A stretch of DNA of 64,000 nucleotides, taken from the NCBI GenBank assembly GCA_963556255.1, contig OY744608.1:28681028-28745027 (forward strand). Direction: 5' to 3'. Both the position numbers and the translations under genes were made by a program. Position 1 is the first letter of the stretch; every line of letters starts with the position of its first letter. Of this stretch, positions 53,300 to 64,000 are shown in pieces. The notes under the pieces were generated by a model. The model was not told the DNA's origin and did not search any database. It was given only the letters and a program-made list of their open reading frames with translations. This DNA is from Allolobophora icterica (taxonomy: Eukaryota; Annelida; Clitellata; Crassiclitellata; Lumbricidae).

Positions 53300-54049
53300 T
53301 ATGCATGGACTATATGGGTCAAGGTGGATAGAAAAACAGATTTGCGAAAATAGAGTTCTGATGCGCCGAAGTGGAAAGTAGGAAGAGCGTGTGAGTTTTT
53401 TTTAACATGATCAGAAATGTGAGAGTACTGTCCAGTGTGACACATATATAGGTTTACGCACACTGGTAGAAAAGGTAAACCGGGGGAAGTATGTATGTAT
53501 GTGAAGCGATTCTCCTTAAATTCACATTCATCCATGCATGTTTAATGTGAATTTGACTATGTATAGGTTTTATGATGATAGGTTTGGGAGGGTTTAGTAT
53601 AATTATAAGCCTAAGTTTGGTTGTAATATTAAATAGTCTAATGTACAACATTAATTCGTATACCATGCATAAGGTATAATAATATTAAGGTTAGGCTATG
53701 AGAAATCGTATCCAGCCCCAGATCAAATAGGGAGCTGCATGGGAAATGAACCCTGTTCCTATCGAGTGACTTCGACCTGTATATATCAACGATTAATCAT
53801 CGTGAGATAGTGCTACATACTTGCAGAGATAGATCGGCGCATGGTCAGTCGTTGTGGCGTAAGCGAACAGTAACATTGTGTAACGGAACATAAGTCAATT
53901 CAGTCGGAAGGAAATCTGTATCTTGTGCGAAGTTGATCGTCGTGAGATTACCACGTTTGTTAAAGAGACTTTGGATCGAAGACGAAGTCAGTGATGATCG
54001 AGAGAATAAGCTGTGAAACTGTCAGAAGGAATTGTGAGCTATAGGAGAT
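53300..54049. other. Intergenic, nothing recognised
   Basis: AT-rich, without supported coding or RNA features. Confidence 0.35.
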
Positions 54050-54057
54050 GTTGAAGG

Positions 54058-54459
54058 CATAGGCGTAGACTCTGGGGGGGCAGCCGGGGCACGTGCCCCC
54101 CCAATAATTGAGGAGCCGGGGCAATGCCCTCCCCCAATAATCGAGGTGAAAAAAAATATGAAGCTATATTTAATGTAACGAAATTTGTTCGAGAGGAATC
54201 GGTAAAAAAGTTAATGACAGTGTGGTGTGAGTGTCAGGACGAATCGGTAAAAAGTTCATGATGGTGTTTAGTGTGTTATGAGCTCCTGAAAGAAAGAAAA
54301 GAGGCGAATGACTAAAAAAAGTCAACTTTTTTTTAAAGATGAAATTCCGAGCGAATGACTAAAAAAAGGCCATCAACTTTTTTTAAAGATGAAATTCCGA
54401 AAAAGATTTTCGAAATTTGCCCCCCCCCCACCAATATTTTTTTGAAGTTTACGCCAGTG
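54058..54459. mobile_element. hAT-type MITE, CACTGGCGTAAACTT family
   Basis: The ends CATAGGCGTAGACTCTGG and, inverted, CACTGGCGTAAACTTCAA are flanked by a perfect 8-bp duplication GTTGAAGG (54050-54057 and 54460-54467). Contains GGTCATCAACTTTTT repeats also seen near 6640 and 19330. Confidence 0.88.
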
Positions 54460-54888
54460 GTTGAAGGTGTTTCAGCTCATGCATCAAACATGTACATTTC
54501 TACACACGTATGTGCACAATGCGCTGCACATATGCATACATGATGCATATCTATCTCTGTGTGTATTGTATATGAAGGACCCTTGAGGACCGACGTTTTT
54601 GTTATTCCTATTTAAATGAAGCCAATTATCGGTTATTCATCATCCTCTTCCTGCAGTTTTTCTTCTTCTCTGATGTTGTTTGTCGTCTGCTGCAGTCTAA
54701 AGGTTTTGATGTCAAATTGGAAGAACAGGAAAAAAATCAGATTTATGCAGAATTCCACTCTTCGCACTTCGCATAAGACTTCTTATACTAAACATGATGA
54801 CGGCTTTAAAGGGCAGAACTTTTAGACTGACTAACCGCGCCTCCAATTCGCATTTCTGTGTGACTGCGCGCGTTAAAAATGTTTGTAA

Positions 54889-55047
<159 letters not shown>

Positions 55048-55288
55048 CGCCGCCGGGATCAGTTTCCTTCGAGAGGTTGGTCGGCGACTCTCGGCCATCT
55101 CTGGAGAGCAGCGAGAGGTTACGTTCCTCTTCCAGCGCCTTTCCATCTCTATTCAGCGCTATAATGCCATCGCTTTTCGCGGCACTTTCAACGACTTAGC
55201 GGAGGACGAGGCCTTATTTCCGGAAATAACAATAAATAGTCTAATATCTAAGTCCCCGAGGGATCATATGTACCTTGGGGCAAAAAAA
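55048..55288 (+). mobile_element. TAA-tailed retrotransposon 3' fragment, longest coding copy
   Basis: Encodes GISFLREVGRRLSAISGEQ, REVTFLFQRLSISIQRYN and AIAFRGTFNDLAEDEA before a 3'UTR ending in CCCCGAGGGA...TACCTTGGGGCAAAAA. I read it as the C-terminus of a non-LTR element ORF; the clade is not certain. Confidence 0.7.
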
Positions 55289-55305
55289 AATAATAATTAT
55301 AATTA

Positions 55306-55416
<111 letters not shown>

Positions 55417-55528
55417 CCTTTCCTTCAAACCCTGAAGACGAGGCCTGACCCTCCAGACAATTAAGCTGCTCCTAAATAATTTTTTCCAAATCCCGAGGGA
55501 TCACTGATACCTCGGGTAAAAAAAAAAT
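55417..55528 (+). mobile_element. TAA-tailed retrotransposon 3' fragment
   Basis: CCTTCAAACCCTGAAGACGA then GGCCTGA gives SNPEDEA and stop, followed by the CCCGAGGGATC...ATACCTCGGG hairpin and A-run. Confidence 0.75.
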
Positions 55529-55548
55529 AATAATAATAATAATAATAA

Positions 55549-55769
55549 TTAGGGAACTAGGCAATCGCATGACATCCATCAGTGGCGACAGACGCGAAGC
55601 AACCTTTCTGTTCCAGCGTTTGTCCATAAGCATTCAACGCTACAACCTTGTCTCTTTTAAAGGTACCTTTCCTTCAAACCCTGAAGACGAGGCCTGACCC
55701 TCCAGACAATTAATCTGCTCTTAAATACTATGTTTCCAAATGCTGAGGGATCACTGATACCTCGGGTAA
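55549..55769 (+). mobile_element. TAA-tailed retrotransposon 3' fragment with coding end
   Basis: Encodes LGNRMTSISGDRREATFLFQ and LSISIQRYNLVSFKGTFP to PEDEA and stop, paralogous to 55048-55288. Ends in the same hairpin and TAA tail. Confidence 0.78.
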
Positions 55770-55785
55770 AAATAATAATAATAAT

Positions 55786-55892
55786 GATCAGCATGATCTT
55801 GTCGAGTGATTCGTTCCAGACACCCACCGCACAGTCTTCGGACATAGTTTCTTAGCCCGAGGGAACAGAACTACCTCGGGTGCAAAAAAAAT
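55786..55892 (+). mobile_element. TAA-tailed retrotransposon 3' fragment
   Basis: Near-identical to 20840-20948 (CATGATCTTGTCGAGTGA through GAACAGAACTACCTCGGG). Confidence 0.75.
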
Positions 55893-55903
55893 TAATAATA
55901 ATA

Positions 55904-56037
55904 ACGGTTCAACGCTGTGGCCTTCAGCGGTTCTATGGTGGCAGCCCAATCTGACTTTGGACGAGGAATAACTGTTCCAGAAAAATAACACACTTAATCT
56001 CTAAGCCCTGAGGGAATGAAGTACCTCAGGGCAAAAA
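55904..56037 (+). mobile_element. TAA-tailed retrotransposon 3' fragment
   Basis: Ends CCCTGAGGGAATGAAGTACC then TCAGGGC and A-run into (AAT)n. The body is related to the other copies but more diverged. Confidence 0.6.
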
Positions 56038-56039
56038 AA

Positions 56040-57030
56040 TAATAATAGGCCTTATAATTGCTTAATAATAATAATAATAACTTAATAATAATAACAGAAT
56101 AATAATAAGAAAAACTTGCAGAAAGCAATCTGATCACGCCCCTTTGGATCAGGTTCAATCTGTTGAGTTGTTGCCAAAATAAATTGTAAAGTAAAAATCG
56201 GTAACAATACTGTTAGAGGATTAAATGAAATAAAAATTGCACAAATGGAAAACTGAATAAAAAAAGTCGCAAAAGTGGATAAAGAAAATAAAATGACAAA
56301 ATGGGAAATGAGCTTCGGAAACATATATAGGCTATAGGCAAACCGACCTAAAAAGACGAATCCCTCGACAAAGACATAAAAAAACTTCGACGATTTCAGT
56401 CTGACAGTTTCAAGAGCCTTGATTACTAATTTATGTCGTCAAATAGATATTTTGTCGACTTGAAACCTGAAACTGCCCCAAACGTGTTGCGGACTAATAT
56501 ACGTCTGCGTCCCCAAAGTTTCGACGTCTAAAAAACGTCGCAGAAATTTTGTCGCCATGCAGTATCTGGACCACAGTTAAATTCAGCCCTCTTTATCAGC
56601 TTCTGGATCAAATATTATTCATCATCTACAAGTGCACTGCACACATTCCTTTATATGCACGTGTGTAGTGTACAATCTCAGGCCTATAAAAGAATAGCAT
56701 AAATAAAACGCCCACGGACCGATATAAAAATACACTTGCAACAGAGTTTTGCTCCGACTCCTGCTGATAGCTGAGTTTAAAAGTTTCTCCATGCACCTTT
56801 CAGCTCCGCCAAATATTGAAGCAGCCAGACATCCAGTCCTTAATAAAATGACACGTCGATAGATTCTTTTTCTCGTCTTCGGTATACATAGTTAATCGGC
56901 GGCCGATTGTCGGCCACCGATGTTCACCAGTTTCGAAGACTCAGTGATGACGTAGGCTATCACGCATCCACTTAGAGATCTCCATGACAACAAATTCCAC
57001 CATAAAAGGTTTTCACTTTCTCGGCGTGTA
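56040..57030. other. Intergenic, downstream of VSX
   Basis: No supported features. Confidence 0.35.
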
Positions 57031-57054
57031 TAACTACAGTCCTTCAACAGAATA

Positions 57055-57060
57055 TTTATT
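57055..57060 (-). terminator. VSX: VSX candidate polyadenylation signal
   Basis: AATAAA on the minus strand 119 bp after the stop codon. Confidence 0.6.
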
Positions 57061-59577
57061 CGTATACCGCGCCCTCAGCGTCGCCATAGGAACCGTTGCC
57101 AATAGCAACCGCGGAGAGTTCCTGAAGTGTGGGGCGGATGGTGTATAACGTGTGGGGTTCGGGTGGTCTGTAAGAGCTTCAGAGGAAGGTCTTGTTCTGG
57201 CGGTTGTCTTTGAGGGAGGGCTTTTCATCACCAGCAGCAACAACAGATGACGATGATGATGATGAGCTATGAACTGCTGATGTCGCTGTCGTTACCGACG
57301 AAGTTTTCTCATTCGAGTCCAAATCGATTCTATTAAAGACCTGCGATTTTTGAATCCCTAAACAAAGAAACATCCATACTATATATACCTACTTAGTATC
57401 CTTAACAACATAATTCAGGGATGAAAACAAGTAGGCCTAGACTTATTAACGCACAATAGGAAATTTCAATACAAACTTAAATTCAGTGACAATGGCCTAA
57501 TACAGAGAAAATTAAAGTTTAAGCGAAAAGTGACAGGAAAAAACGGACATACGAAGATTCAGAGAAGCAGACAGACACACAGACAGACAGACAGAAAGAA
57601 AGACAGACAGACATACAGACAGATGTATGTAATGTATACCCAGTGTGATTCTCGTTAACGTTAACGATAACGAAAATGTTCGTTAACGAACCAAAAATGA
57701 TTTCGTTAACGATAACTATAACTGTAACTAAAAAATATCATTAACTATAACTATAACTATAACGAAAATAACACTAACGAAAATTCATCGCTATTTTCGT
57801 TAATGAAATAAAAAGTGTAATATCGATAAACATGGCGAATTTAATTAAACGTGATATTTGTATTCGTTTTAAATTATCCTGTTTATTGTTCTGAGATAAA
57901 ATGAGAAAATGTGCTGCATATTCTCTTTCCGAATATCCTGGTTTCTTTTCGAAAATCTAATATTTCGAGTTTCTTTTTGATGGAAAGATGATTTTTTTCT
58001 TTCAGTTGTTAATAGACCTATTAAAGTGAGAAACTTGTTTAGATTTTAATTTTCTATGTTAGGCCTAAAAGGAATATTATATAAAAGTTATCATGTTCAA
58101 ATTAGAGATGTTCATAATAAAAAATAAAATTGAATACACATTTAAAAGAAAAGGATCGAGATTGTATTTTTTAATGAGAAAAATCCATTAAATATCTATG
58201 ACAGACAGTGATTAGCCTATGCAGTATGCACTGTACGTAGCCACTTAGTATCAAATTAAAATCTGAATAACAACGTTTTGTTTTTTGGCAATTTTTGTTT
58301 TTTTTGCATTTGTCAGAGCCATAGAAATTTTCTGAGGGTGAGGTAATTTTCTTTGACATAATTGTGTTAGGGGGTCCTTGAATGTTTGACAGCTGTTGAA
58401 AAGGGGAGGAGAACAAAAACTGCGTAAAATTTTCTGACATAATTAATCGATGACCCCCTATATGGAGGAGCGCCATTGAGGTCACTTGTAACTATGTACT
58501 AACTAAAATTAACTAAAATAAAAGTCCAGTAACTATAACTATAACTATAACTAAAAAATAATACTAACTATAACTGTAACTATAACTAAAATGAAAAACC
58601 ATTAACTATAACTGTAACTATAACTAAAATAAAATCTGTAAGGAGAATCACACAGTGTATACCGAGCAGCCACGGTGCACACGATCCTTCTATTCCATTC
58701 TTGGCTGACTTGAGGATTGTCTCTGGTAGAGGAAGGGAGTGTCGGACCATGGCCCCGTAGAGACCGTACTCAGCCATGATGCTACTTTTACCCCAGGTCT
58801 TCTCTGTCTTGCGCCACTTGGCTCTTCTGTTCTGGAACCAGACCTATCAATCGAAAAAGCAGAGACAGTCAGCTATTCGAAGCATTGACCACCTGCTGTA
58901 TACGCTTGAATGGTATTCACTACTATGTTTATGTAACTTTAGCCATGATCGTTGTCATCATCACCATCATCATCGTCGTCGTCGTCGTCCTCATCATCGT
59001 AAGTATCATCATCACGACCGTTGTCGTCATCGCCAGATTGATATCTTCATGTCATCGTCATCATAATTGCCATTGTCTTCCTCCTTCCCGTCTTCATCGT
59101 CAGACTGTCAACAGCATCATTACTAATGATGTCATAATACTGGTTGCGTATGTTGATCGTGATGACGATGGCAACGAGAAAACCGAAAAAGACAACGCTG
59201 ACGACAGTGGTAATAATGCTAGTGATGACGATGATGATGACTTTGATGATGATGATGTTGGCGATGATGGTGATTATGATGATGACTATGATGATGACTA
59301 TGATGATGACAACAACGACGAATTCTGTCCATTGTTCATTGTTTATCTACCTATGCATATAAACAGTGTATGTGTAGCATTTGTATATTGTTGATCGGAT
59401 TGCAGAAAGTTGGACTGCCGATGTATATACAGTCTAACCTCTCATTCTCTCACCTGTATCCTGTCTTCTGGAAGGCTAGTTCTTAACGACAGCATCTCCC
59501 TTTGATTGACATCTGGGTAGTGAGCCTCCTGGAAAGCCTTCTCCAGCTCATCTTGCTGATAACTCGTAAATATCGTC
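57055..59577 (-). CDS. VSX: VSX (Chx10-like) homeobox gene, last three coding exons
   Basis: Minus-strand exons 59454-59577, 58663-58843 and 57179-57357 join in frame and end at TGA (57179-57181). They encode homeodomain residues from [15 protein letters not shown] through helix 3 ([12 protein letters not shown]), then the CVC domain ([36 protein letters not shown]), a combination diagnostic for VSX1/VSX2. VSX proteins are DNA-binding regulators of eye and interneuron development. The third homeodomain helix carries the usual WFQNR. The tail after CVC is short (about 60 residues, Ser-rich, ending NKTFL) compared with human VSX2. The N-terminal arm of the homeodomain and earlier exons are not found up to 64000. 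Confidence 0.95.
57179..57357 (-). CDS. VSX: VSX terminal coding exon
   Basis: Minus strand: acceptor TTGTTTAG, then [18 protein letters not shown], a run of eight Ser and [16 protein letters not shown] with TGA. Confidence 0.85.
57641..58655. mobile_element. hAT-type element abutting the VSX splice donor
   Basis: The ends CAGTGTGATTCTC and, inverted, CTGTGTGATTCTC are flanked by a perfect 8-bp duplication TGTATACC (57633-57640 and 58656-58663). Internal GTTAACGATAACG and AACTATAACT arrays fill both subterminal regions. No transposase is present. Confidence 0.9.
58663..58843 (-). CDS. VSX: VSX exon with helix 3 and CVC domain
   Basis: Minus strand: acceptor [26 protein letters not shown], then the CVC domain to APWLL and one base of the next codon. 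The donor G|GTATAC lies inside a transposon target duplication. Confidence 0.95.
58960..59330. repeat. VSX: Imperfect (CAT/CGT)n and (GAT)n trinucleotide region in VSX intron
   Basis: CAT/CGT triplets (58960-59060) and GAT triplets (59215-59315) with many variants; the Asp-rich frame here is intronic and not coding. Confidence 0.8.
59454..59577 (-). CDS. VSX: VSX homeodomain exon
   Basis: Minus strand: acceptor TGTCACAG, entering in phase 2, then [20 protein letters not shown] and TSLPEDRIQ, with donor CAG|GTGAGA. The intron at Gln before WFQNR is a typical paired-like homeobox position. Confidence 0.93.
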
Positions 59578-59694
59578 CTGTGACAGTTTACAAGTCATAG
59601 TCTTACACTTTGATATTTTACACCAGAATTTAGATGGAAAGTTCGTTAAAACTTGACGGACTTTGAGTCTGGAACTGAGTAATGTGGTGACATC

Positions 59695-59910
59695 CAGGGC
59701 TGTAGTCGAGGGTATACGCGGGTATACAGCGTATACTCACCTCTACAGACCGTATACTCACCTCACAAAATATTTATATTTATTTATGTTAAAATACTGT
59801 AGTGTATACTCAAAAAATACTGTAGCGTATACTCACCTCTAATTTGTTTCGGGAAACTAACCGGTATACTATAGCGTATACTCACCTCTAATTTTACCAC
59901 TACAGCCCTG
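59695..59910. mobile_element. hAT-type MITE with perfect 8-bp duplication
   Basis: The ends CAGGGCTGTAGT are identical and inverted; GTGACATC flanks both sides (59687-59694 and 59911-59918). GCGTATACTCACCTCT motifs repeat four times inside. Lies upstream of the VSX homeodomain exon. Confidence 0.92.
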
Positions 59911-60102
59911 GTGACATCTATATACCAACCGTTAACTGAGATATTTACGGGTGTTGCGATGAAGTCTACAATGCACAACGACCGATTCTCTCTTACACTC
60001 ACCACCTATTATTTGCATTCATAGTCATCATCGCGAGTTGAATGTGCCAAGGTGTGATTTCAAATTTGACTAAAAGCAACCATAGCAGCAAGCTCTCTAG
60101 CC

Positions 60103-60630
60103 CAGAGTTTCCCAAACTATGGGTCGCGACCCAAAAGTGGGTCGCGAAGCTCTGGCAAGTGGGTCGCCAAATTGTTTCGAGAAAAATTAATTTTTTACAG
60201 CAACAACATTTGACTATGATTACATAACATAACATAACATAACAAGGGTTTTAAGTGGTTCAGAAGACGTGTAGTCTGTGTTAGAACCACTGCAAATTTA
60301 CCTCGAACTCTTAATAGCCCAATTTTCCTAGCTTCTTCTTAAAAGCTGTTATAGTGTCCACTGAGACAGTACTATCGTCCAAACCATTTCACAGGTCTAC
60401 AACTCTTGCACTAAAGAATTTGATTGGGCTATAACTAGCTGAATTGCAATAAATTGACACTATAGATCACTAAATTTCCTTTTAATGCTTCAAATTTCTA
60501 AGCGCTGTGCGTAAATCCGCATATTTCGAGACCAATTTGTGAAGCAAATTTTAGTACACAGAGGGTATCGAGACTGCATGCCAAGATATTCACAAGTGGG
60601 TCGCGACTCAGAAAAGTTTGGGAGCCGCTG
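60103..60630. mobile_element. hAT-type non-autonomous element (GGGTCGCGACCC ends)
   Basis: The ends CAGAGTTTCCCAAACTATGG and, inverted, CAGCGGCTCCCAAACTTTTC are flanked by a perfect 8-bp duplication CTCTAGCC (60095-60102 and 60631-60638). TGGGTCGCGAC occurs near both ends. Contains a short (ATAAC)n run at 60222-60244. Confidence 0.9.
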
Positions 60631-61699
60631 CTCTAGCCTCTCTTATAAGCTTAAAAGAAAACTTTCTTCATCAGTTGAGCTCAGAATGACCATGCTGCAC
60701 ATGAATCGGTCTTAATCCTATTTTGGAGCAACTCTCAGTCGTTCTTACGCAAATAACTATTTAAAAGGTTTGGCCATGCAATTACTGCATGCATGGGGAC
60801 AGAGCTCTGCTCTGCTGCGGGATCATACGACTAGAAAATTTACGAGATACTACATAATTTGGGCTTGCTATATACAGGATATACAATATACATCCATTCA
60901 TAAATACATACAAACGTACGTCCATACATACATAGTTGTAATTGTAACCGAACATTTATATAGCGCCGCTCAAGCTCAGCGGCGCTGTCAACCCTCATCA
61001 GTGCACGCATCGGCAAAAAGGAAGGTTTTCAGGCGTCTACGGAAATGGAGAGAAGAAAGGGCATGCAAGGAGCTCTATATACGGAGGGACAATGTTTGGC
61101 GGTTCCAAGCGGAGGGGTTCATATGAGCGAAGATCCTGGATTGAACCGTAGCAGAACGCATGCGAGAGACAACCAAAAGGCCATAGGCCGAGGATTTCAG
61201 GGAGGCCCTCGAAGCCAAGGAGGAAGAAACCGGGGTGCAAAAGTATAATAGGTAGGACGGGGCAGACCCAGCAAAGCAATTGCACATGGGTGTGAGGGTT
61301 TTAAACAGAATTCGCTGCTGAACGTGGAGCCAGTTTACAGAGTCACGAATAAAGGCTGAAAATTTGGGAAACTTAGGGAAATAAGTCCCGAACAGCGGCA
61401 TTAAGTAAGAATGTATTGGAGTTTACGAGTATTGGAGGAGGAGAGGCCAATGTACACAGCAATGCAAAAGTCCACCCGAGTGCAGATCAAAGGAGTGGAC
61501 CAAAGCAGTAACAGCGTGAAGTGAAAGATTTGCGGATAGATATAAGTTGGCGCAAATAATAGAAGCAAGATCGATATACAGGATAAAAGCATAAGCCAAC
61601 TAAGGCTTATATAAGGCCCCACAAGTTCCACAACGTTTTTGAGCGCCCAAAAATTCGGAGCAAATTCCTAAACTGTAAAGTGCAAGTTGTGCAACCCAA

Positions 61700-62240
61700 A
61701 TTAATGTTAATAAAATAATTCTTAAATGATTATTATAAAATGCTTATAAAATGATAAAATGATTAGTTAACAATACGCGTGCACATGCAATGCATTAGAA
61801 AAAAACATAGCTTATCCTATATAGGCTATGCTTAGAAGTTTGCGTTCAGATGTCCGTACTTTGGTAATTGCATAGTTTACTTTGGGGTTGGGGGTTAGGG
61901 CCTCTGGATGTCTTAAGTACCCGGCTCTTGGTTTAGGGCCCCCGGAGTCTTAATCCGGTCCTGTCGGGCCTCTCTCCGGTCATCTGCCCGTGGCCTCTTG
62001 TTAGTCCCTTGGATGCGCACTGCTACTGCCCAGTCCCGTAGTTTTGCGGTTGTGGGCCCTTCCAGTTGGAACAGCCTCCCTCAGGGCTTTAGGCTTGTCC
62101 TCCTCTCTCTGTCTCCTGCCCAGTCTCGCAAGCGCCTGAAAACATTTCTCTTTGTCAGTGAAGACACTGACACGGGTCGGGAGCGCCTCTGTTTATGAGT
62201 GGCGCTATATAAATCCTCGATTACAATTACAATTACAATT
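61700..62240 (+). mobile_element. Second L2-like LINE 3' end inserted in the first, opposite strand
   Basis: Encodes TATAQSRSFAVVGPSSWNSL and LKTFLFVSEDTDTGRERLCL with stop, then GGGAGCGCCTCTG...GAGTGGCGCTATATAAAT and an (ATTACA)n tail at 62218-62240. The left boundary is approximate. Confidence 0.8.
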
Positions 62241-62460
62241 AAGGTAAACATGGTCAGTAAGGGAGAGGGATCAAGGACGATTCCCAGGTCACGTACCGAG
62301 GAGGAGAATTGAATTAAAGGAAACCGAAGGTGGAGAGATCCCATGCAGGTCAGTCTTGCTGAGTTGAAGGCGGCCGTGCACCGAGCCAGATAAACTGAGT
62401 CTTATCTGCAGGGTTCAGTCGCAGACGGTTAGAGGAGAGTCAAGCGTCCAGAGGAGGCTG

Positions 62461-62997
62461 CTACGAAATACGCTCTACCTTTGGACAGCAGAAGAGGCCA
62501 GGCCATGCAGAAAAGCCTGAATATCGTCCGTGTACTGGTGGGACGAGACCCCAAACGACTGGAAAATCCTCCCCAGGCTTGAAGTGTATATATAGAATAA
62601 AGAGTAAGGGGCAAGAGCCAAGAACAGAGCCTTGCGGGAGACCATATAGGGAGTAGTGCGATGCACTCAAGGAGTGCGATGTCTTCCAAAGCCCACTGAG
62701 AGAAAAGACCGGAACCATATAAGAGGTCGATATATCAGAAATGCCAAAGGACATGGAAAGCCGGTTCACAAGAATAGAGTGATCTATAGTGTCAAAGGCC
62801 GAGCTGATGTCGTAAAGAGCCAGCAAGGTGATATGGTCATGATCAAGGGCTTGGAAGATATCAGCTATAGGAGCCGGACTATATAGTAGAGTTTCAGTTG
62901 AATGGAATTTTCTGAACCCGGATAGAAGCGAAGGCATGAGGGATTTAGTTAGAATCAAGGTAAAGTGAACCATGCATGCAGTTGAAAGGCAACACAT
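62461..62997 (-). pseudogene. LINE reverse transcriptase core, broken
   Basis: Open over about 178 codons with LLALYDISSAFDTIDHSI and LPQGSVLGSCPLLF, after which the YTDD motif appears in another frame, showing a frameshift inside the RT. Confidence 0.85.
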
Positions 62998-63128
62998 CTT
63001 TTCAGGAGCTTATAGAAGGAAGGAGAGGCTATAGAAATGGGCCTGAATTACAGGGGGAGTTAGGGTCAGACTTTGTCGTTTGATGGAGGAAAAAACAAGA
63101 GCCCGCATGTGGGAGGCCAGAGCAGAAC

Positions 63129-63275
63129 CAGTGGCGGCGCCACGATTTGAAAAGCAGTACGGCAAATTAGGGGTACGGCAAAAAAAGTGGTACGGCAAAA
63201 GCATGTTGTTGCCTTATCACCTTAAAAAGTGGTACGGCAAAAGCCGTACCACAAGTAAAGGCGGCGCCGCCACTG
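63129..63275. mobile_element. hAT-type MITE, CAGTGGCGGCGCC family, inside the LINE
   Basis: The ends CAGTGGCGGCGCCACG and, inverted, CAGTGGCGGCGCCGCC are flanked by a perfect 8-bp duplication AGCAGAAC (63121-63128 and 63276-63283). GTACGGCAAAA repeats internally. Same termini as 17353-17531. Confidence 0.92.
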
Positions 63276-64000
63276 AGCAGAACCATGCATATGGGTCAGA
63301 CAGGATTTGCGTATTAATTGCAAAAACAGAGCAAAGTCATAAGTAAAATCCTTAGGTAAAAACGGAGGCAGCAGGTCCAGTTCGGAAGATTTAGAAGTTA
63401 ATGGATAATAGCTATAGATGGAGAAGGTCCCAAGTTGAGAGCGAAGGTGTCGTGTGTATACGAGTAAACGAAGGCGGTGGAGCATTGGCCGTTGCTTGGC
63501 GAGTTGAGTCAATTTTGAACTGGAAGAAGTTCAGGAAATCGGCGGCCGTGAACACAGACTGCGTCGGAAGTCGAGGAGTAGATGAACGGCCGAGGACATC
63601 AGAAAGCCCAGACAAAGGACGACGCGGATTCCCCTTCTCTCGCTCGGTCACTGACTCCCTATCACGAAACTCCCGCTGCATGTTAGGCATGCAGGGTCAA
63701 TCCAGATTAGGCGGTCAGATGGACTGTGCGTGTGGGCCGAAATTTACGCTAACGTTCCGACGTATACCGCGCGGCATTGGTAGTCAAACCACAGCTGGAG
63801 AGGCCTGGAGAGGCCTGGAGAGGACCCGATGGTGACGAAGCAGAAGGAGGGAGTCAACGAGAGGAACAACGTGGCGTCGTAGAGAGCGAAGAGATCCTCT
63901 GTCGAGTATAGCCAAGTTAAGGACGTGCACGATGTTTCCGCAGAGGAGAGCTTGACGGAAGACCTGTCGATCGAGGCGCTTCCAGCCGCGACAGAGTCGG

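Larger units (their letters stand above)
60935..64000 (-). mobile_element. Decayed L2/CR1-like LINE, 5' end beyond window
   Basis: Read on the minus strand from 64000: an endonuclease-RT linker region, FTAADFLNFFQFKIDSTR (about 63550), PLTSKSSELDLLPPFLPK (63400), RT motifs with SAFDTIDHSI (62810), YGLPQGSVLG (62660), QYTDDIQAFLHG (62540), FSSSVRDLGIVLD (62300), then after an insertion LICTRVDFCIAVYIGLSSSN (61480), RDSVNWLHVQQRILFKTL (61330) and the 3' terminal hairpin GCGCCGCTGAG...GGCGCTATATAAAT at 60960. Many frameshifts; YTDD replaces the usual YADD. Confidence 0.88.

Noticed and set aside
59144..59394. Asp-rich frame in the VSX intron
   Set aside because: GAT microsatellite in an intron on the opposite strand to the gene.

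Overview
This window is animal nuclear DNA. The genes are split by GT-AG introns, intergenic DNA is AT-rich with many microsatellites, and transposon debris of several classes is dense. The mix (hAT-type MITEs with 8-bp target duplications, L2/CR1-like LINEs with matching SINEs, a Tc1/mariner relic, an Academ-like element with long inverted repeats) points to a marine invertebrate. An echinoderm, hemichordate or cephalochordate seems most likely, but no single gene here proves it.

Four real genes are visible. (1) Plus strand, about 174-3608: the last four exons of an ankyrin-repeat gene with an unusual Cys/His and Lys-rich C-terminus. (2) Plus strand, 8921-16136: a complete CCDC9-type gene in eight coding exons, with a repeat-rich C-terminal exon. 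(3) Minus strand, 31552-27287: RPS27A, the ubiquitin-eS31 fusion, complete, with a 5'TOP leader exon. Its introns carry four related box C/D snoRNA candidates plus one dead copy, all aimed at one stretch of 28S rRNA. (4) Minus strand, 59577-57055: the last three coding exons of a VSX (Chx10-like) homeobox gene, holding most of the homeodomain and the CVC domain. Its 5' exons lie beyond the window or were not found.

The space between genes is layered mobile DNA. At 19.8-21.1 kb there is a degenerate 76-bp tandem repeat. At 21.1-24.5 kb there is a 3.35-kb GC-richer unit bounded like an LTR, containing about 30 short palindromes whose two arms change together. At 38.1-39.3 kb there is a mariner relic. 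At 43.0-47.8 kb an Academ-like transposon contains two hAT-type insertions, one of which contains a third. At 48.2-51.3 kb there is a 3-kb minisatellite of 25-bp units, flanked by two diverged copies of one segment; the second copy serves as the empty site for the Academ-like element. At 54.9-56.0 kb a pile of 3'-end retrotransposon fragments is threaded through (TAA)n tracts. At 61-64 kb a decayed minus-strand L2-like LINE is itself interrupted by other insertions.

Splice sites were chosen by canonical GT-AG signals plus reading-frame continuity, and each complete gene sums to a whole number of codons. Family names rest on motif recognition from memory, not on a database search.
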